Assembly: GCA_028671895.1 (NCBI GenBank)
Contig: JAPMAC010000209.1
Coordinates: 20,296,501 to 20,360,500, forward strand
Direction of reading: 5' to 3'
Length of the DNA stretch: 64,000 bases
Source of the DNA: Oenanthe sinensis
Lineage: Eukaryota; Streptophyta; Magnoliopsida; Apiales; Apiaceae
Shown here: in pieces, positions 20,559 through 32,531 of the stretch
How the letters are laid out: each line of letters starts with the position of its first letter
Numbering within the stretch: the first letter of the stretch is position 1
Made by a program: the position numbers and the translations under genes
Notes under the pieces: generated by a model
Seen by the model: only the letters and a program-made list of their open reading frames with translations
Databases searched by the model: none
What the model was told of the DNA's origin: nothing

Positions 20559-23045
20559 TTGGTGATTGATCATGTAAAATTGATTGAGTTAGATTCAAAG
20601 CTACCTGTCCGGGCAATCAGATCAGATAATGGAACAGAATTCAAGAATGAAATTCTAAATAGCTTCTGCTCAGACAAAGGGATAACAAGACAATTCTCAG
20701 CGCCAAGAACTCCGCAACAGAATGGAGTAGTAGAAAGGAAGAATCGAACCTTGATTGAAGCTGCAAGAACAATGTTAAGTGAATCAAGGTTGCCTACCTA
20801 CTTCTGGGCTGAAGCAGTGAACACGGCTTGTTATACCCAGAATCGAACTTTAATCAACAAGGATCATATGAAGACACCCTACGAATTAATGGCTGGCAAG
20901 AAACCAACACTCAAATACTTTCATGTATTTGGAGCCAAATGTTTTGTGCTAAAAGATGGAGATGAACATCGTGGCAAATTCGAGGCCAAGGCACATGAAG
21001 CAATTTTTGTCGGCTACTCAAAAAGAGCATATAGGGTGTACATAATTGATCAGCACCAAGTAAAAGAAAGTGTCAACGTATCATTTGACGACACTAAACT
21101 CCCAAGCATCCAAACTGAAGATCCTTCTGAGTCATTAAAATTTGACAATCATCCAGACTCAGATTCGGATAATGAAGAAGAGCCTGAGGTTGCAACAGGA
21201 AATGATGATGACAACAATGATGGTAATGATCTAGGTAATAGTGGTGGAAACAATGGCAACACTAGAGATACTACTAATACCAGTGGTGGATCAACAAGTC
21301 ATCCAGGTAGCAACTCAGGGGGAGATAAAGGATCAACTGGCACAACACAACATCACAATGAATATAGAGGCGAATCATCAAGATCAAATCTACCAAGGGA
21401 AAGGAAATGGAGCAAAGATCATCCCTTTGAATTGATCATAGGTGATCCAGATGTTGGTGTTAGAACCAGAAGTGCAACTTCAAATGAATGTTTATTTTCA
21501 GTTTTTCTATCTCAAGAAGAACCAAAGAAAATTGAAGATGCTCTAACTGATCCAGATTGGGTTCTTGCCATGCAAGAAGAACTCAATCAGTTCGAAAGGC
21601 AAGAAGTATGGACACTGGTACCCAGGCCTAAAGATAGATCTGTTATTGGCACGAAATGGGTATACAGGAACAAGTTAGACGGTGATGGCATTGTTACAAG
21701 GAACAAGGCCAGACTGGTGGCAAAGGGTTACTCCCAGGAAGAGGGAATTGATTATGATGAGACCTACGCACCAGTTGCAAGACTTGAAGCCATCAGAATA
21801 TTTTTGGCATTCGCAACACATTCCAATTTTAAAGTCTATCAAATGGATGTGAAGAGTGCATTTCTGAATGGAAAGATAGAAGAGGAAGTATATGTGGAAC
21901 AGCCCCCTGGCTTTGAAAATCCAGAGTTTGCTGATTTTGTATACTTCTTATTCAAAGCCCTCTATGGACTCAAGCAAGCACCGAGGACATGGTATGACAC
22001 ACTCTCTCAGTTTTTACTTGAAAACGGTTTTACTAGAGGTGTCATAGATAAAACTCTCTTTTACAAATTACATGATAAAGATATGATATTTGTCCAAGTT
22101 TATGTTGACGATATTATATTTGGTTCTACTAATGAAAACTTGTGCAAGAGATTTGATAAGTTAATGCAGAGTAGGTATGAAATGAGCATGATGGGTGAGC
22201 TGTCATTCTTCCTTGGATTGCAAGTGAAGCAGATGGAAGATGGGATTTTTATTTGCCAATCAAAGTACGTAAGGGATCTTCTAAGGAAATACAATCTAGA
22301 AGATTCTTCACCGGCAAAAACCCCTATGCCAACAGCCACAAAGCTTGACAAAGATGAAACTGGTAAGAAGGTTGACATCACAAGCTATAGAGGTATGATA
22401 GGCTCATTATTATATCTAACTGCTAGTAGACCCGATATAATGTTTGCAACATGCTTATGTGCAAGGTTTCAAACTGACCCTAGAGAATCTCATCTTATAG
22501 CTGTTAAAAGAATTTTTAGATATCTGAAGGGTACACCGAATCTTGGAATTTGGTACCCTAAAGGTACAGTTTTTGAACTAATAGGCTATACAGATTCAGA
22601 TTATGCAGGATGCAGGATGGACAGGAAAAGTACATCTGGAAGTTGTCAGTTTCTAGAACGACGGTTGATTTCCTGGTACAGTAAGAAACAGCACACAGTA
22701 TCTACCTCGACAGCCGAAGCAGAATATATTGCGGCAGGTAGTTGTTGTGCACAAATCTTATGGATAACGAATCAGCTGAATGATTATGGACTTGCGCTAT
22801 CTAAAATTTCAATACTTTGCGACAACACAAGTGCCATAGCTATTTCCAATAATCCTGTACAACATTCAAGGACCAAGCACATAGACATAAGGTATCATTT
22901 TATCCGAGAACATGTCATGAACGGAACTGTGGTGTTACATTTTGTACCCACAGAAGATCAAATTGCCGACATCTTCACGAAACCACTTGATGAATCCACT
23001 TTCTCTAAGTTGGTTAGTGAGTTAGGGATGTTAAACATGAACTAA
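20559..23045 (+). CDS. Copia-2 integrase C-terminal part, reverse transcriptase and RNase H
   Basis: About 828 codons in the same frame as the preceding piece. Integrase: IRSDNGTEFKN (second Asp) and PQQNGVVERKNRTLIEAARTML (Glu). A low-complexity Asp/Asn/Gly linker follows. Reverse transcriptase: VYRNKLDGDGIVTRNKARLV, KVYQMDVKSAFLNG, YVDDIIFGS (catalytic YVDD), FFLGLQ. RNase H: YTDSDYAGC, KSTSG, STAEAEYIAAGSCC, LCDNTSAI, TKHIDIRYHFIRE, DIFTKPLDE. All expected catalytic residues are present. It ends at TAA just after SELGMLNMN. Only the upstream stops prevent a full polyprotein. Confidence 0.95.
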   Translation: MVIDHVKLIELDSKLPVRAIRSDNGTEFKNEILNSFCSDKGITRQFSAPRTPQQNGVVERKNRTLIEAARTMLSESRLPTYFWAEAVNTACYTQNRTLINKDHMKTPYELMAGKKPTLKYFHVFGAKCFVLKDGDEHRGKFEAKAHEAIFVGYSKRAYRVYIIDQHQVKESVNVSFDDTKLPSIQTEDPSESLKFDNHPDSDSDNEEEPEVATGNDDDNNDGNDLGNSGGNNGNTRDTTNTSGGSTSHPGSNSGGDKGSTGTTQHHNEYRGESSRSNLPRERKWSKDHPFELIIGDPDVGVRTRSATSNECLFSVFLSQEEPKKIEDALTDPDWVLAMQEELNQFERQEVWTLVPRPKDRSVIGTKWVYRNKLDGDGIVTRNKARLVAKGYSQEEGIDYDETYAPVARLEAIRIFLAFATHSNFKVYQMDVKSAFLNGKIEEEVYVEQPPGFENPEFADFVYFLFKALYGLKQAPRTWYDTLSQFLLENGFTRGVIDKTLFYKLHDKDMIFVQVYVDDIIFGSTNENLCKRFDKLMQSRYEMSMMGELSFFLGLQVKQMEDGIFICQSKYVRDLLRKYNLEDSSPAKTPMPTATKLDKDETGKKVDITSYRGMIGSLLYLTASRPDIMFATCLCARFQTDPRESHLIAVKRIFRYLKGTPNLGIWYPKGTVFELIGYTDSDYAGCRMDRKSTSGSCQFLERRLISWYSKKQHTVSTSTAEAEYIAAGSCCAQILWITNQLNDYGLALSKISILCDNTSAIAISNNPVQHSRTKHIDIRYHFIREHVMNGTVVLHFVPTEDQIADIFTKPLDESTFSKLVSELGMLNMN

Positions 23046-25213
23046 TTATTGCATGTTGTTTTAAATTGCATATTTATTTTGAAGCACTGTAAATACACTG
23101 TATATATTCCTTAAAAAATTATCAAAAACAAACAAACAAATTGAAAAAGAAAACTCAGAAAGATTTTTCTTATTTTGTACAGTTGTTATTTCATTGGCAT
23201 CTTTACTGTAAATATTGTTTATTATAATTGTTTTCCAACAATTGGCATATATTATATATATATATAAGTATGTATAGTGTTATTTATTTTTCAACTTTGA
23301 CATCCTTATCTTTATTATTTTTATATATATACATAAATATAAGCTGATTATTTCGCGTCTCTTTTGAGAAGTAGGAAAGATCTATGAGCTTGATCATCCA
23401 ATTGTTTCTAATAGTTAGATCCCAAACATTGGCATCAATCTCTATCCAAGATCTTAGAACCAAACACACAAACACAATCACATCCGTCTCTCTAACCATT
23501 AAACAGAATACCTAATTGCTAAGAATGAGGGAGTCAATGCCTTGAGTGCATTTGATAAGGTTGGTAATGTGAGGGAACCAACAGCTCTGTCTCCAGAAAG
23601 GTGATTCAAATACATATAAACTGAGACAACTGTTAGCTCATCTGTGTTCTCTCAAAAGGATACAGACTTAGAAAAGGCAAAACTGTTACTAGGTTCATTC
23701 TCTCAACAGAGTGAGCCTATTGAATTCAGCCTGTCAGCCAAGGCTATCATCAAAGAGTTAATTTCATCTGACATTTTTCAAGAAACCACAAATATTGTCT
23801 TATTTTTAGGGACAACAATGGACCAACTCAATTGGCATTTTGGACCAACAATTTAAGAACTTACTTGGGACCAAAATGGACCAAGAAAGAACAATTGAAA
23901 TGTCACAGGAAGGATGAATTGACGGTAGCAATTTTTCTAAACTTTCATATCAAGGAAGGAAGAATGATTGATGATTCTGACTGAGTCAACATGCCTTCAC
24001 AGGCGTTAGGAGGAAACTTGGATCATTTGCTACATTATAGATCCTTGTCTCCCTCCCCAGATGGAACATATCTGGATTCCTAACGGAATAGATCATCTAA
24101 GATGATCAGCAACTCACTGAATCTATTTCTGAAGCAATTCAGTTTTTCAAAGTCAAAATGTTTTTATAGATTCAATTGAGGACGGGGATTTGCGAAACCC
24201 CATTGCACCACCAGTGACCTCTCTTGAAGGGGCTATGGTGATCTTTCTTGCAGGTACAAAAGGCTGAGTCATCCGTACTGAGAGAGATATAGTGATGTGA
24301 GAAAAGAGTGAAACACATGTAAGGAAGAGTGAAAATATATATTCTATGAGTGAAACACTTAGAGAGTATATGAGCGAAACACTTGTGAGGAACACAAAGT
24401 AAAATCACACACTAGCACACTTACCGAATCCCTTTCCCCATTCCCTGTTACAGATTTCAAATGTTACTTAACCAAGGTGGAAATTTCTTCAGAAAAGGAC
24501 CAATAATTGTTCCCTATCTACAATTGGGGGAGAATTATTAAGAGGATTACTCAACTAAGGGGGAGAATTATTAAGAGGATTACTCCAAAATGTTAAAGTG
24601 TTCAACTAAGGGGGAGTAGATCAAAAGGGGAGAAGTAAACAAAGGCTTTTGCCAGAAGAGGATTACTCAATTGTTGAACAAGAAAAAAGGGTATATAACA
24701 ACATGCTTGGATTCTATTCCATTTGATTTTAGAAGATTCTTGTAAATATGATTAACCGGATTTTCTAAAATGCATAACATGTCATAGTTTGCATTTTTTA
24801 TATCTGCGATGGTTTAATGCTGTATGTATGCCATGTTTGTTACCTCTATTAAAATGGTTGGATAATTCAAGTAAGGGGAAATTGAATTCACCTTGGAAGA
24901 GAAGGGAAGACAGGAGTTGGAGAAATAGAGGAGAAGTGGTAAGAAGAGAACAGACATCATCTCTGACATCCTAAGGGGGAGTAGTGATGAGTCTGAGAAA
25001 TGAAGATAATACTACATGTATAATATGTTCAGTGCTAGAGGAACAAACATCTTTCATTTCAGTTACTCAAAGAAATCTGGAAATGTATTATATGATCCAG
25101 AGAACAATTTATTTACTTACAGTTCTTAAATGTCATATTAGTTTCTTAGTTGTTAGTTGAGTTATCCTCTAGGAATTTGTGTGTTAAATGTTTAACAACA
25201 AATAGGGGGAGAT
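23046..25213 (+). other. Copia-2 3' non-coding region with repeated polypurine tracts
   Basis: No long coding frame is present; a 70-codon frame at 23644-23856 has no known domain. Between 24520 and 25213 several purine tracts of the form GGGGGAG occur: 24525-24531, about 24559, about 24611, about 24975, and the last at 25205-25211 directly before the 3' LTR. A unit GGGGGAGAATTATTAAGAGG is repeated twice in tandem (24525 and 24559). Multiple polypurine tracts before the 3' LTR are a reported Sirevirus trait. No env-like ORF survives here, unlike in Copia-1. Confidence 0.75.
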
Positions 25214-26687
25214 TGAAAGGCATATGTCAAGGCCTATTTGTAATTAGTAGATGACAACTCAACTCATGTAAGAAATTAAAGTAAGTAATAAATTCTGAGG
25301 ATGGAATCAAATCGAAGAATGTCAACTAGACACAAAGAATCAACTTGTCAGAAGAATTATAATGAAGTTGCTACTCTACACCGGAAGGAGTTCATTTATA
25401 TGTTCAAGCGTCGGAGAAAAATAGAGAAGCAGTTGTTCAGAAGATTCAGAAGATTCTAAGTGGCTACTACAGAAGATTCCAGAAGAAGAATGAAGACAGT
25501 GAAGTAGAAGAAGAACAGAAGACCACAGCTTAATGTTAAAGATGAAGAATATTTATTATAGTATGACATAAATGAACCAGACAGTACATTTGTGTGTCAA
25601 CTAAAATAATAAATATTCATCATCTAGCTCAAGTGGTTTTATGACAAAAGAGACAACGAAGACTGGAAGACTTCAAGACTGATAGCACGGTAATACAAGA
25701 CGAAATAGTATTTTAATTCTACTATCAAATGTTAATTGATTATTTAATTTATCTAATTAAATTAATTCAAGTTGAATTTAATTTAATTTGTAAATTAACT
25801 AATTAATTTAAGTAGAATTAATTTATTATAAAAGATATGACTTAATATGACTTTTAATATAATTCAAATGACTAATAAATAAGTCATACCGACTGTTTAT
25901 TAATAAGTCATACCGAATTATATTAATAAAAGTCATACCGAAGCTGTTAAAGAAAAGTCATACCGGAGCAGCCGACTGATAAGTCATACCGAAGCTGTTA
26001 AAGAAAAGTCATACCGGAACAGCCGACTGATAAGTCATACCGAGCTCAGTGGATAAGTCATACCGAGATTTCTGTGCTCAAAAGGTCATACTGAACCTAT
26101 TTTGTTTAATTAAAATAAGTCATACCGATTTATTTTAATTAGATAAAATCTGAATATGACTTTAAATAAGTCATACCGAGATTCAGTAAGTCATACCGAC
26201 CATTCAGAAGTCATACCCAGTTTTTAAATGTCATACAAGGGTTAAAATAAGTCATACAGACTTATTTTCTTGAAATTAAGTCATACTGAAAAAGGTCATA
26301 GCAGCCTTTTTCATTCTCTATAAATATGAGATCAGCTCTTCATTTTTCAGGAGTTCAGTTGTTAAGAGTTAGAAAAATCAGATCAAATTCAGTAATTTAT
26401 CTGCATTGTAATATTCACAGATTTCTGTGCTGAGTTTGAATATAATTGATTAAACACGAACACTTCATGTCGAATTCGTTCTAGACTTTTTATCAATTAT
26501 ATAACAGTTTTCTAAATATTAATTTTGTAATACTAATCAAGTTAAAATTATATCTTTCACTTGAACAGTATTTCATTCTAATTAATATTTCGCGAGTAAT
26601 TAAAATAATATTTTTAATCCAAATTATTCCGCGATTAATTTTCAGATATTGTATTCAACCCCCCTTCTACAATATCAGGGACCAACA
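25214..26687 (+). repeat. 3' LTR of Copia-2
   Basis: 1474 bases, same ends as the 5' copy, following AATAGGGGGAGAT. The differences found by eye are all transitions. It is followed by the ATTAG target duplication and then by Copia-1 RT sequence. Confidence 0.96.
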
Positions 26688-26692
26688 ATTAG

Positions 26693-28709
26693 GTAGACTT
26701 TGAAATTTGAATGTACTGCAAATGCCAGAAAAATTCTTATTGCTTCTAGTCTTGTAATTGGAGCAAAAGTTTTATCATAGTCAGTGTCTTCTTCTTGTGA
26801 ATATCCTTTAGCCACCAATCTTTCTTTGTTCCTTATGACAGTTCCATATTCATCCATTTTGTTTCTCTAGACCCATTTGGTCCTAATAATTGATTTGTCT
26901 TTTGGTGATGCCACAATTCCCAAACATAGTTTCTCTCAAATTGATGTAATTCTTCTTGCATTGCAATACCCTATTCTGGATCCAACGATGCATCTTCAAT
27001 CTTTTTGGGTTCATTTAGAGAAAGAAAACAAGCATACAAGTATTCATTTATGGTTGCCCTCCTAGTTCTCACACCTTCATTTGGATTTCTAATAATTTGA
27101 TTTGTAGTGTGAGCTCTATTCTACTTTATTTCATGAGCTGCACCTCTTGCATTTGAACTTGTTTCCTCCTGATTTGGATTGTCTTCATTTGTTGTTGATT
27201 CTTGAGAGGCTCCCCCTGAATGCATGCCAGAGTTGTGAGAGGTATTCTCAAGTTTTATATGGCTGAATTCTTCAATAATTCTCTCTCTTTCCTCACCATG
27301 TGATATATCAACATGTGAGCTTTCATGTGCATTATCATCCTTTTGTTTGTTAGATTCCTCCACTTCTACTTCATTTTCAAATCTCAAGGTTTTACAGTTT
27401 TCTTCTTCAAGACTTATTGCAGGGAACTTGAAGTCATCAAAAGTCACATTTGTGCTTTCCATCACTTTCTGTTAATCAATCACATATACTCTATAGACAG
27501 TCTTGTCCAAGGAGTATCCTACAAAAAATCCTTCATATACCTTGACTTCAAATTTTCCTATATGATCAGCATCATTTTTTAGGACAAAACACTTTGCTCC
27601 AAACACATGCATGTACTTGACAGATGGTCTTCTGTTTGTCATGATATGATAAGGAGTCTTTTCAACTAGTTTTGTGATGAGTGTTCTGTTGTGGGTGTAA
27701 CATGTAGTCTTGACAGCTTCAACCCAAAAGCTGGTTGGTAAACCTACTTTTGCTAACATGGTTCTTGTAGCTTCAATCAAAGTTCTATTTTTTCTCTCAA
27801 CAACTCCATTTTGTTTTGGAGTTCTTGGAGCTGAGAATTGGTGGATGATTCCATTTTCCGTACAGAATTCACTCAATGTAAAATTTATGAATTATGTTCC
27901 ATTGTCACTCCTTATACCCACAACAAGTGTTGAACCTTTATTCAGTCTCCTCAGATTTTCAATAATAAGTCCAAGAGCTTCATCTTTTGAGTGCAAGAAC
28001 TCCACCCATGTGTATTTGGAAAAATCATCAACCATGATAAGTGCATATCTCTTCTTAGACAATGACATAACATTTACTGGTCCATCCATGTGAATTAATT
28101 GTAGAGGTTTTTTGATTGAAGTGAATTATTTACTCTTGTGACTACACCTCTTCATCTTTTCCTTTTGACATGCTTCACACAGTCCTTCTATACATAATTC
28201 AAGTGAAGGCAAGTCTTTTACTAACTCTTTTTTTACTAGAGAATTAAGATTCTTGAAATTCAGGTGAAATAACCTCTTGTACCAAAGCCGACTTTCATGC
28301 TCAGAGGCTCTGGTATAGAAAAACATATTTTATCCTTGTTTGCAGAGTTCAAGTCAACTACAAAGAGGCTTCCCTTTCTTACTCCTTGAAGAGCAATTTC
28401 TTTGGTTTTTCTGTGAGATATGAGGCATATTTCTTTATCAAACTCCACCTTCAAATCCTTCTTGTAGAATTAAGTGATGCTCAATAAGTTGTGCTTCAAA
28501 CCCTTTACCAAAGCTACATCTTCAATGACAACATTTTCATGAATCAATTTACCATATCCCATAGTGAAACCAATGTTGTTGTCTCCAAAGGTCACCATTG
28601 GGCCAGCCTCTTCCTTGAATTGTGACAGTAGGGCTTTGTCACCAGTCATGTGCCTTGAGCATCCACTGTCCAAGATCCACATAACCTTCTTCTTCTTATC
28701 TCTGCACAT
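26693..28709 (-). pseudogene. Copia-1 protease, integrase and RT N-terminal part, broken
   Basis: Read right to left. Protease: WILDSGCSRHMTGDKALLSQ (28709-28470). GAG-pre-integrase: LFHLNFKNLNSLVKKEL...GLCEACQK (28326-28126), with the first zinc His position reading Tyr. Integrase core: DGPVNVMSLSKKRYALIMVDDFSKYTW, IRSDNGT, TPKQNGVVERKNRTLIEATRTML (28089-27472). A variable linker follows (27465-27121). RT start: RNKERLVAKGYSQEE and RLEAIRIFLAF (26857-26693), cut by Copia-2. Several frame changes separate these pieces, so the gene is dead. Confidence 0.9.
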
Positions 28710-31255
28710 TCTTCTTCTTACCTCTGCCCTGCAATAAAAACAATATCAAGTTTTCTTTGGTACCCAAACTAAGTTGGGTCCTTTTTGCTTAGTCACATAG
28801 CTGTTATTCTTCTTTTCAACAGTCCTAGTTGTCTTTTCATGTACAATTTCCTTTTTCTGATGTTTAGTTTTAGCTTGATTAGTGCTACCTGAATAAGAGG
28901 CATTTTTAGGTGACACAGAATGTTTTCTTCCTTTAGTTGGACTGGTGGATTTTGGTCTAGCAGCATTGCTGTTTTCATTTTGACTGATGCATCCTTCAAC
29001 AAGTTATTTTATTAATCTAAAGCATGTGTTCATGACATTCAGGTTGCATGGCATATAGTCAAATTTGTCACATAATTTATGATCATCATGCATTAAAGGT
29101 TTCACATAACCACAAACAAATTTAGCATTATCAAAAACATGTTTCTTGCAAACATAAGTAAGATGATTTGTTGAACCACCGTTTTTACAAATCTTTCTAG
29201 GAGCATTGTGAACATGTGCATAATTATTGTGTTTGTTAATACCTATTTTTCCATTTCTATTTGCCTTTTTCTTCTTAGCATGCATGGGGTCATTTTCTGG
29301 ACATTTTCCTTGATATTATTGTCTGTGACATCTTCCTTTCTTACAGGTTTGATAGAGGTGTGATTTTCCTTGACTGTTGGTTCATCTATTTTAACAAAAG
29401 GCACATCATTCTTAGCTTCTGATTCATCTCATCATTTAACTATTGCTTGATGATCATATTGGCTTCATCAAATTCAACAGTTCCCTTTTTAAAAATTGGT
29501 GCTTTAACATTTTTTAAAATGTGAGGATTATCAGGAAATTTAGTTTTCTTGCCTTTTATTGATATAGATTTTTTCTTTTTAAGATTGTCATAGTCAAATC
29601 CAATTCCAAACTTAAAATTTTCTTGGTGTCTTTAATGAAGTCCTTGTAGAACAACAGATGAGTTCTGATAAGATTTTATTTTGAATTCATTTTCAGAGAT
29701 TTGATCTCATAGAAACTTTTCAATTTGTTCCAAACAAGTAATCTTATTTTTCAGACATTCATCCTCTTGTTCCATGGATTTCATGTTAACCAAAGACAGT
29801 TCTAGGTATTCATTCTTAATAGTTAGTTCATCATTGACTTTCAAGAGTCTATCAATTTCCTCATAAGCATCATTCATACTGGTATATATGTTAACCATTT
29901 GAACACTTAATTCTTCCACAGTTTTCTTGTATTGAGATTTTGACATTTCAATGGAAGTTAGAATTGGTACCTGATTTGTTGAGGTTAATGCTTCTTCATC
30001 TGATTTGGCGATGTGCCAAATTTCCATATTCCTCTTCTTCATCCTCATCAGAGTCATCCCAACATTTACCTTTAGCAATGTATGATTTACCAGTTTACTT
30101 TTTCAATAAGGCTTCATACTTGGCCTCCAATTCTAAATATTCTTTGTCTTTTCTAGCTACTTTTGGAATCATTTACTCATTAGCAAAATGTCCCAATTCA
30201 TCACAATTATAACACTTTATCTTTGATCTTTCCATAGACCCAGTTTTGTAACCTCCCTTGAAGTTGCTCTTTAGTGCTTTGCCTTTGCTTGAAGAGCCAT
30301 AGTTTGGTTTTGGCTTGAAGCTCTTGTTTTTCTTGAACCTCAAGTTTCCAAACCTTCTAGCCATGAAGGCCATAGATTTGTTGTCCATGCCCTCAAGCTC
30401 TACAATGGTGTAGAACTCATCTTCATCATATTCTTCCTAGATAGGTTCTTCTTCAGTGTTTTTTTCAACACTTTCCTCACTCTTCATCCTTTGACCTGAG
30501 CCAACCCTTTCCATATTTCCTGGTTCTTTGACAATTAGGGCAATAGAGACATTTGACATCTTACTTCTGTTTTCTAGAATATACTTCTTTTGAAAGTATT
30601 CTAGTTCATATGTCTTTAGTATCCTATATAGAGTTTCCAGTGGTTGTTTTGCTAAATCTCTTCCTTCCCTGATAGCTTCAATTTTATGTTCCAAATGTTT
30701 TGGAAGTGTTAGCAAGAACTTTAGGTTTTTCTCTTTTATTTCATAAGCCTTTTCATGTAACTGGAGTTCATTGATTAGTTTGTTAAACCTCTCAAAGACC
30801 TCAGTTATGCTTTCATTTAGTTTTGACATGAAGGCTTCATATTGTGACACCAACAGTTGTCTCTGATTTTCTCTTACTTCAATTGTGCCTTCATATAACA
30901 ACTCTATGGTTTCCCATATATGTTTGGAGGTGGTGTAGTTGACAACATTGTTGTACATAACCATATATAGAGAGTTAATCAGGATGAGCATGAGACTGTT
31001 GTCAAGAGCTACCTTCTCTCTTTCAGTATCAGTGTACTGAGATGGATCATTTGGTACCCATATGGCTGGTATCACCTCTGAGCCACTAGTTGTTTTAGGA
31101 ACTAATGTCACAGGCATGAAAGGTCCATTCTTCAGAATCTCAGGATACATATAGTCTGCAGTCTTGATGAAAGTGAGCATCTTTTTCTTCCATAAGATGT
31201 AGTGTTCTCTATCGAATGGAGGGATCTTGATACTATTAAGTTTTTGAGAACTCAT
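28710..31255 (-). pseudogene. Copia-1 Gag, broken
   Basis: Starts at 31255 (MSSQKLNSIKIPPFDREHYI), 35 bases inside the primer site. The UBN2-like domain is intact to about 30437 (KHIWETIELLYEGTIEVREN). The first zinc knuckle (KCYNCDELGHFANE, 30173-30388) loses its last Cys to a stop. A coiled-coil-like part lies at 30078-29707. A second Cys/His stretch (CKNGGSTNHLTYVCKKH, 29285-29004) has Gly where a Cys would be expected. Frames shift at least three times. Confidence 0.85.
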
Positions 31256-31290
31256 TCTAGATCTTTAAACTGTTTGTATGTCAACAGCCT

Positions 31291-31302
31291 GTTCTGATAC
31301 CA
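31291..31302 (-). other. Primer-binding site of Copia-1
   Basis: The complement reads TGGTATCAGAAC, matching the initiator-tRNA-Met primer site with one late difference. It lies two bases inside the 5' LTR end (AACA), and fixes the element as minus-strand. Confidence 0.85.
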
Positions 31303-31304
31303 CT

Positions 31305-32531
31305 TGTTAGGGATGAGTTTGTTCAAAACTATACAGAGGGGGGTGAATGTATAGGTTGATATCTCTTTTTCAAATGTCTTTGATTTTATAACTGAACAAG
31401 TATTGTAGCCTTATTTAACCTTATCAGTGTTTGTATAAGATACAGAATTTAAGTTAACACACCACAGGTAAATATCAATCTAATCTTTTATTAGAATGAT
31501 TTGCTACAATCTGAGAATCTATTTGGAATTCTCAGCTTCTTGCTCTTGAAAGAAATACAAGGAAAATAGATGAAGTACAATTTTCTTCACACTATCTAGT
31601 GAAGCTATCTTCTATACTATATAGACAACAAGTTTTGTTTGAACATGCTCTCACTAGACAGGTATACTAAAACTAGAAATAGACAAAAGATACTTTACAT
31701 TCGACCACCATCTATTTCTAGCTAACACAAATCTATGACAATCTTTTCATTCTACTTTACTCCTTCTGTCTTTGTCTTCTCTTTCTTTCAAGTTTCATTG
31801 TAGACTTGTCTTTATATTCACAGGAAAGACTGTCTTGATTATGAAAATGCTTCAGATTATTTGTCTTATGCTTCTCTAAATTTCCTTGAAAATAGTTGTT
31901 TGAATCAACCGAATACTCAACTCATTTGTTCTTCGAGAAGTCAGGCTTTGAACTGTTTAACCGAGTACTTGTCGATTGGTCTTTAACTTGAGATTCTCGA
32001 GTATATAGACTTCTCGATTGGTATGTCTGTTGATGACTTCTCGATCAGGCTATACTTCTCGATTGAGTTAGACTTCTCGATCAAGTTCGATTTCACACAC
32101 TTCTCAACTGACTTGCTTCACAGACTTCTCGATTGCTTCCTTAGCTAACTTCTCTATTTGTTTTGCAAGACTTCTCGAATGAACATATCTCTATGCTTCT
32201 TGAATGACTCTATGTTCATGACTTCTCGATTGAGTAGACTTCTCAGTTGAGTCATTTGAGACTTCTCTACCAGCTTGCATTCATGACTTCTCTATCCATG
32301 TGACCTCTCTATCAGTAAAATGCCTTCGGAACAATCTTCTTCTACAACTCCTTATTTGATGTAATGCTTTATTTTCCTAATGCATGATTCATATAATCTT
32401 TTACCATAATAATTAATTTTTATATTACTTATTTACATTTGGAGATGCATTAGAAACAAGCTTCTAACTGCAAATAAATAATTAAAATAAACCAAGTCAC
32501 TATTTAATACAAGAAGCATTTGAATGTTACA
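31305..32531 (-). repeat. 5' LTR of Copia-1, outer end missing
   Basis: Matches 7453-8688 over about 1227 bases with several percent divergence. Homology stops at TGTTACA (32531). The final 46 bases present in the 3' LTR (8689-8734) are absent, so the element's 5' terminus and any target duplication are lost. It keeps the TCGAGAA array (31931-32310). Confidence 0.87.

Larger units (their letters stand above)
15684..26687 (+). mobile_element. Copia-2: young complete Sirevirus-like Ty1/copia element nested in Copia-1
   Basis: LTRs of 1474 bases each (15684-17157 and 25214-26687) with about five differences by eye, flanked by the perfect 5-base target duplication ATTAG (15679-15683 and 26688-26692). 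It entered the RT gene of Copia-1 next to codons for KVY-DVKSA. Order: LTR, primer site, gag, PR, IN, RT, RNase H, a 2.2 kb non-coding region with several polypurine tracts, LTR. Multiple polypurine tracts and a long LTR are Sirevirus-like. Gag and pol lie in one frame but are separated by stops, so this copy is probably not autonomous as it stands. Confidence 0.97.
7453..32531 (-). mobile_element. Copia-1: old Sirevirus-like Ty1/copia retrotransposon with env-like ORF, split by Copia-2
   Basis: The two ends are direct repeats (7453-8734 and 31305-32531) that differ at several percent of sites by eye, so this is an old insertion. The element runs right to left: initiator-tRNA-Met-like primer site at 31291-31302, gag, protease, integrase, RT, RNase H, spacer, env-like frame, a polypurine tract at about 8735-8745 (plus-strand CTCCCCC), then the 3' LTR. 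PR-IN-RT-RH order defines Ty1/copia. Long LTRs, long gag with a second Cys/His finger and an extra ORF after pol suggest the Sirevirus lineage. Removing the 11 kb nested element leaves about 14 kb. All frames are broken. No target duplication is visible because the outer end of the right LTR is missing. Confidence 0.9.

Noticed and set aside
23644..23856. Env-like gene in Copia-2
   Set aside because: Only a 70-codon frame exists, without similarity to the Copia-1 env-like frame and without a membrane segment.
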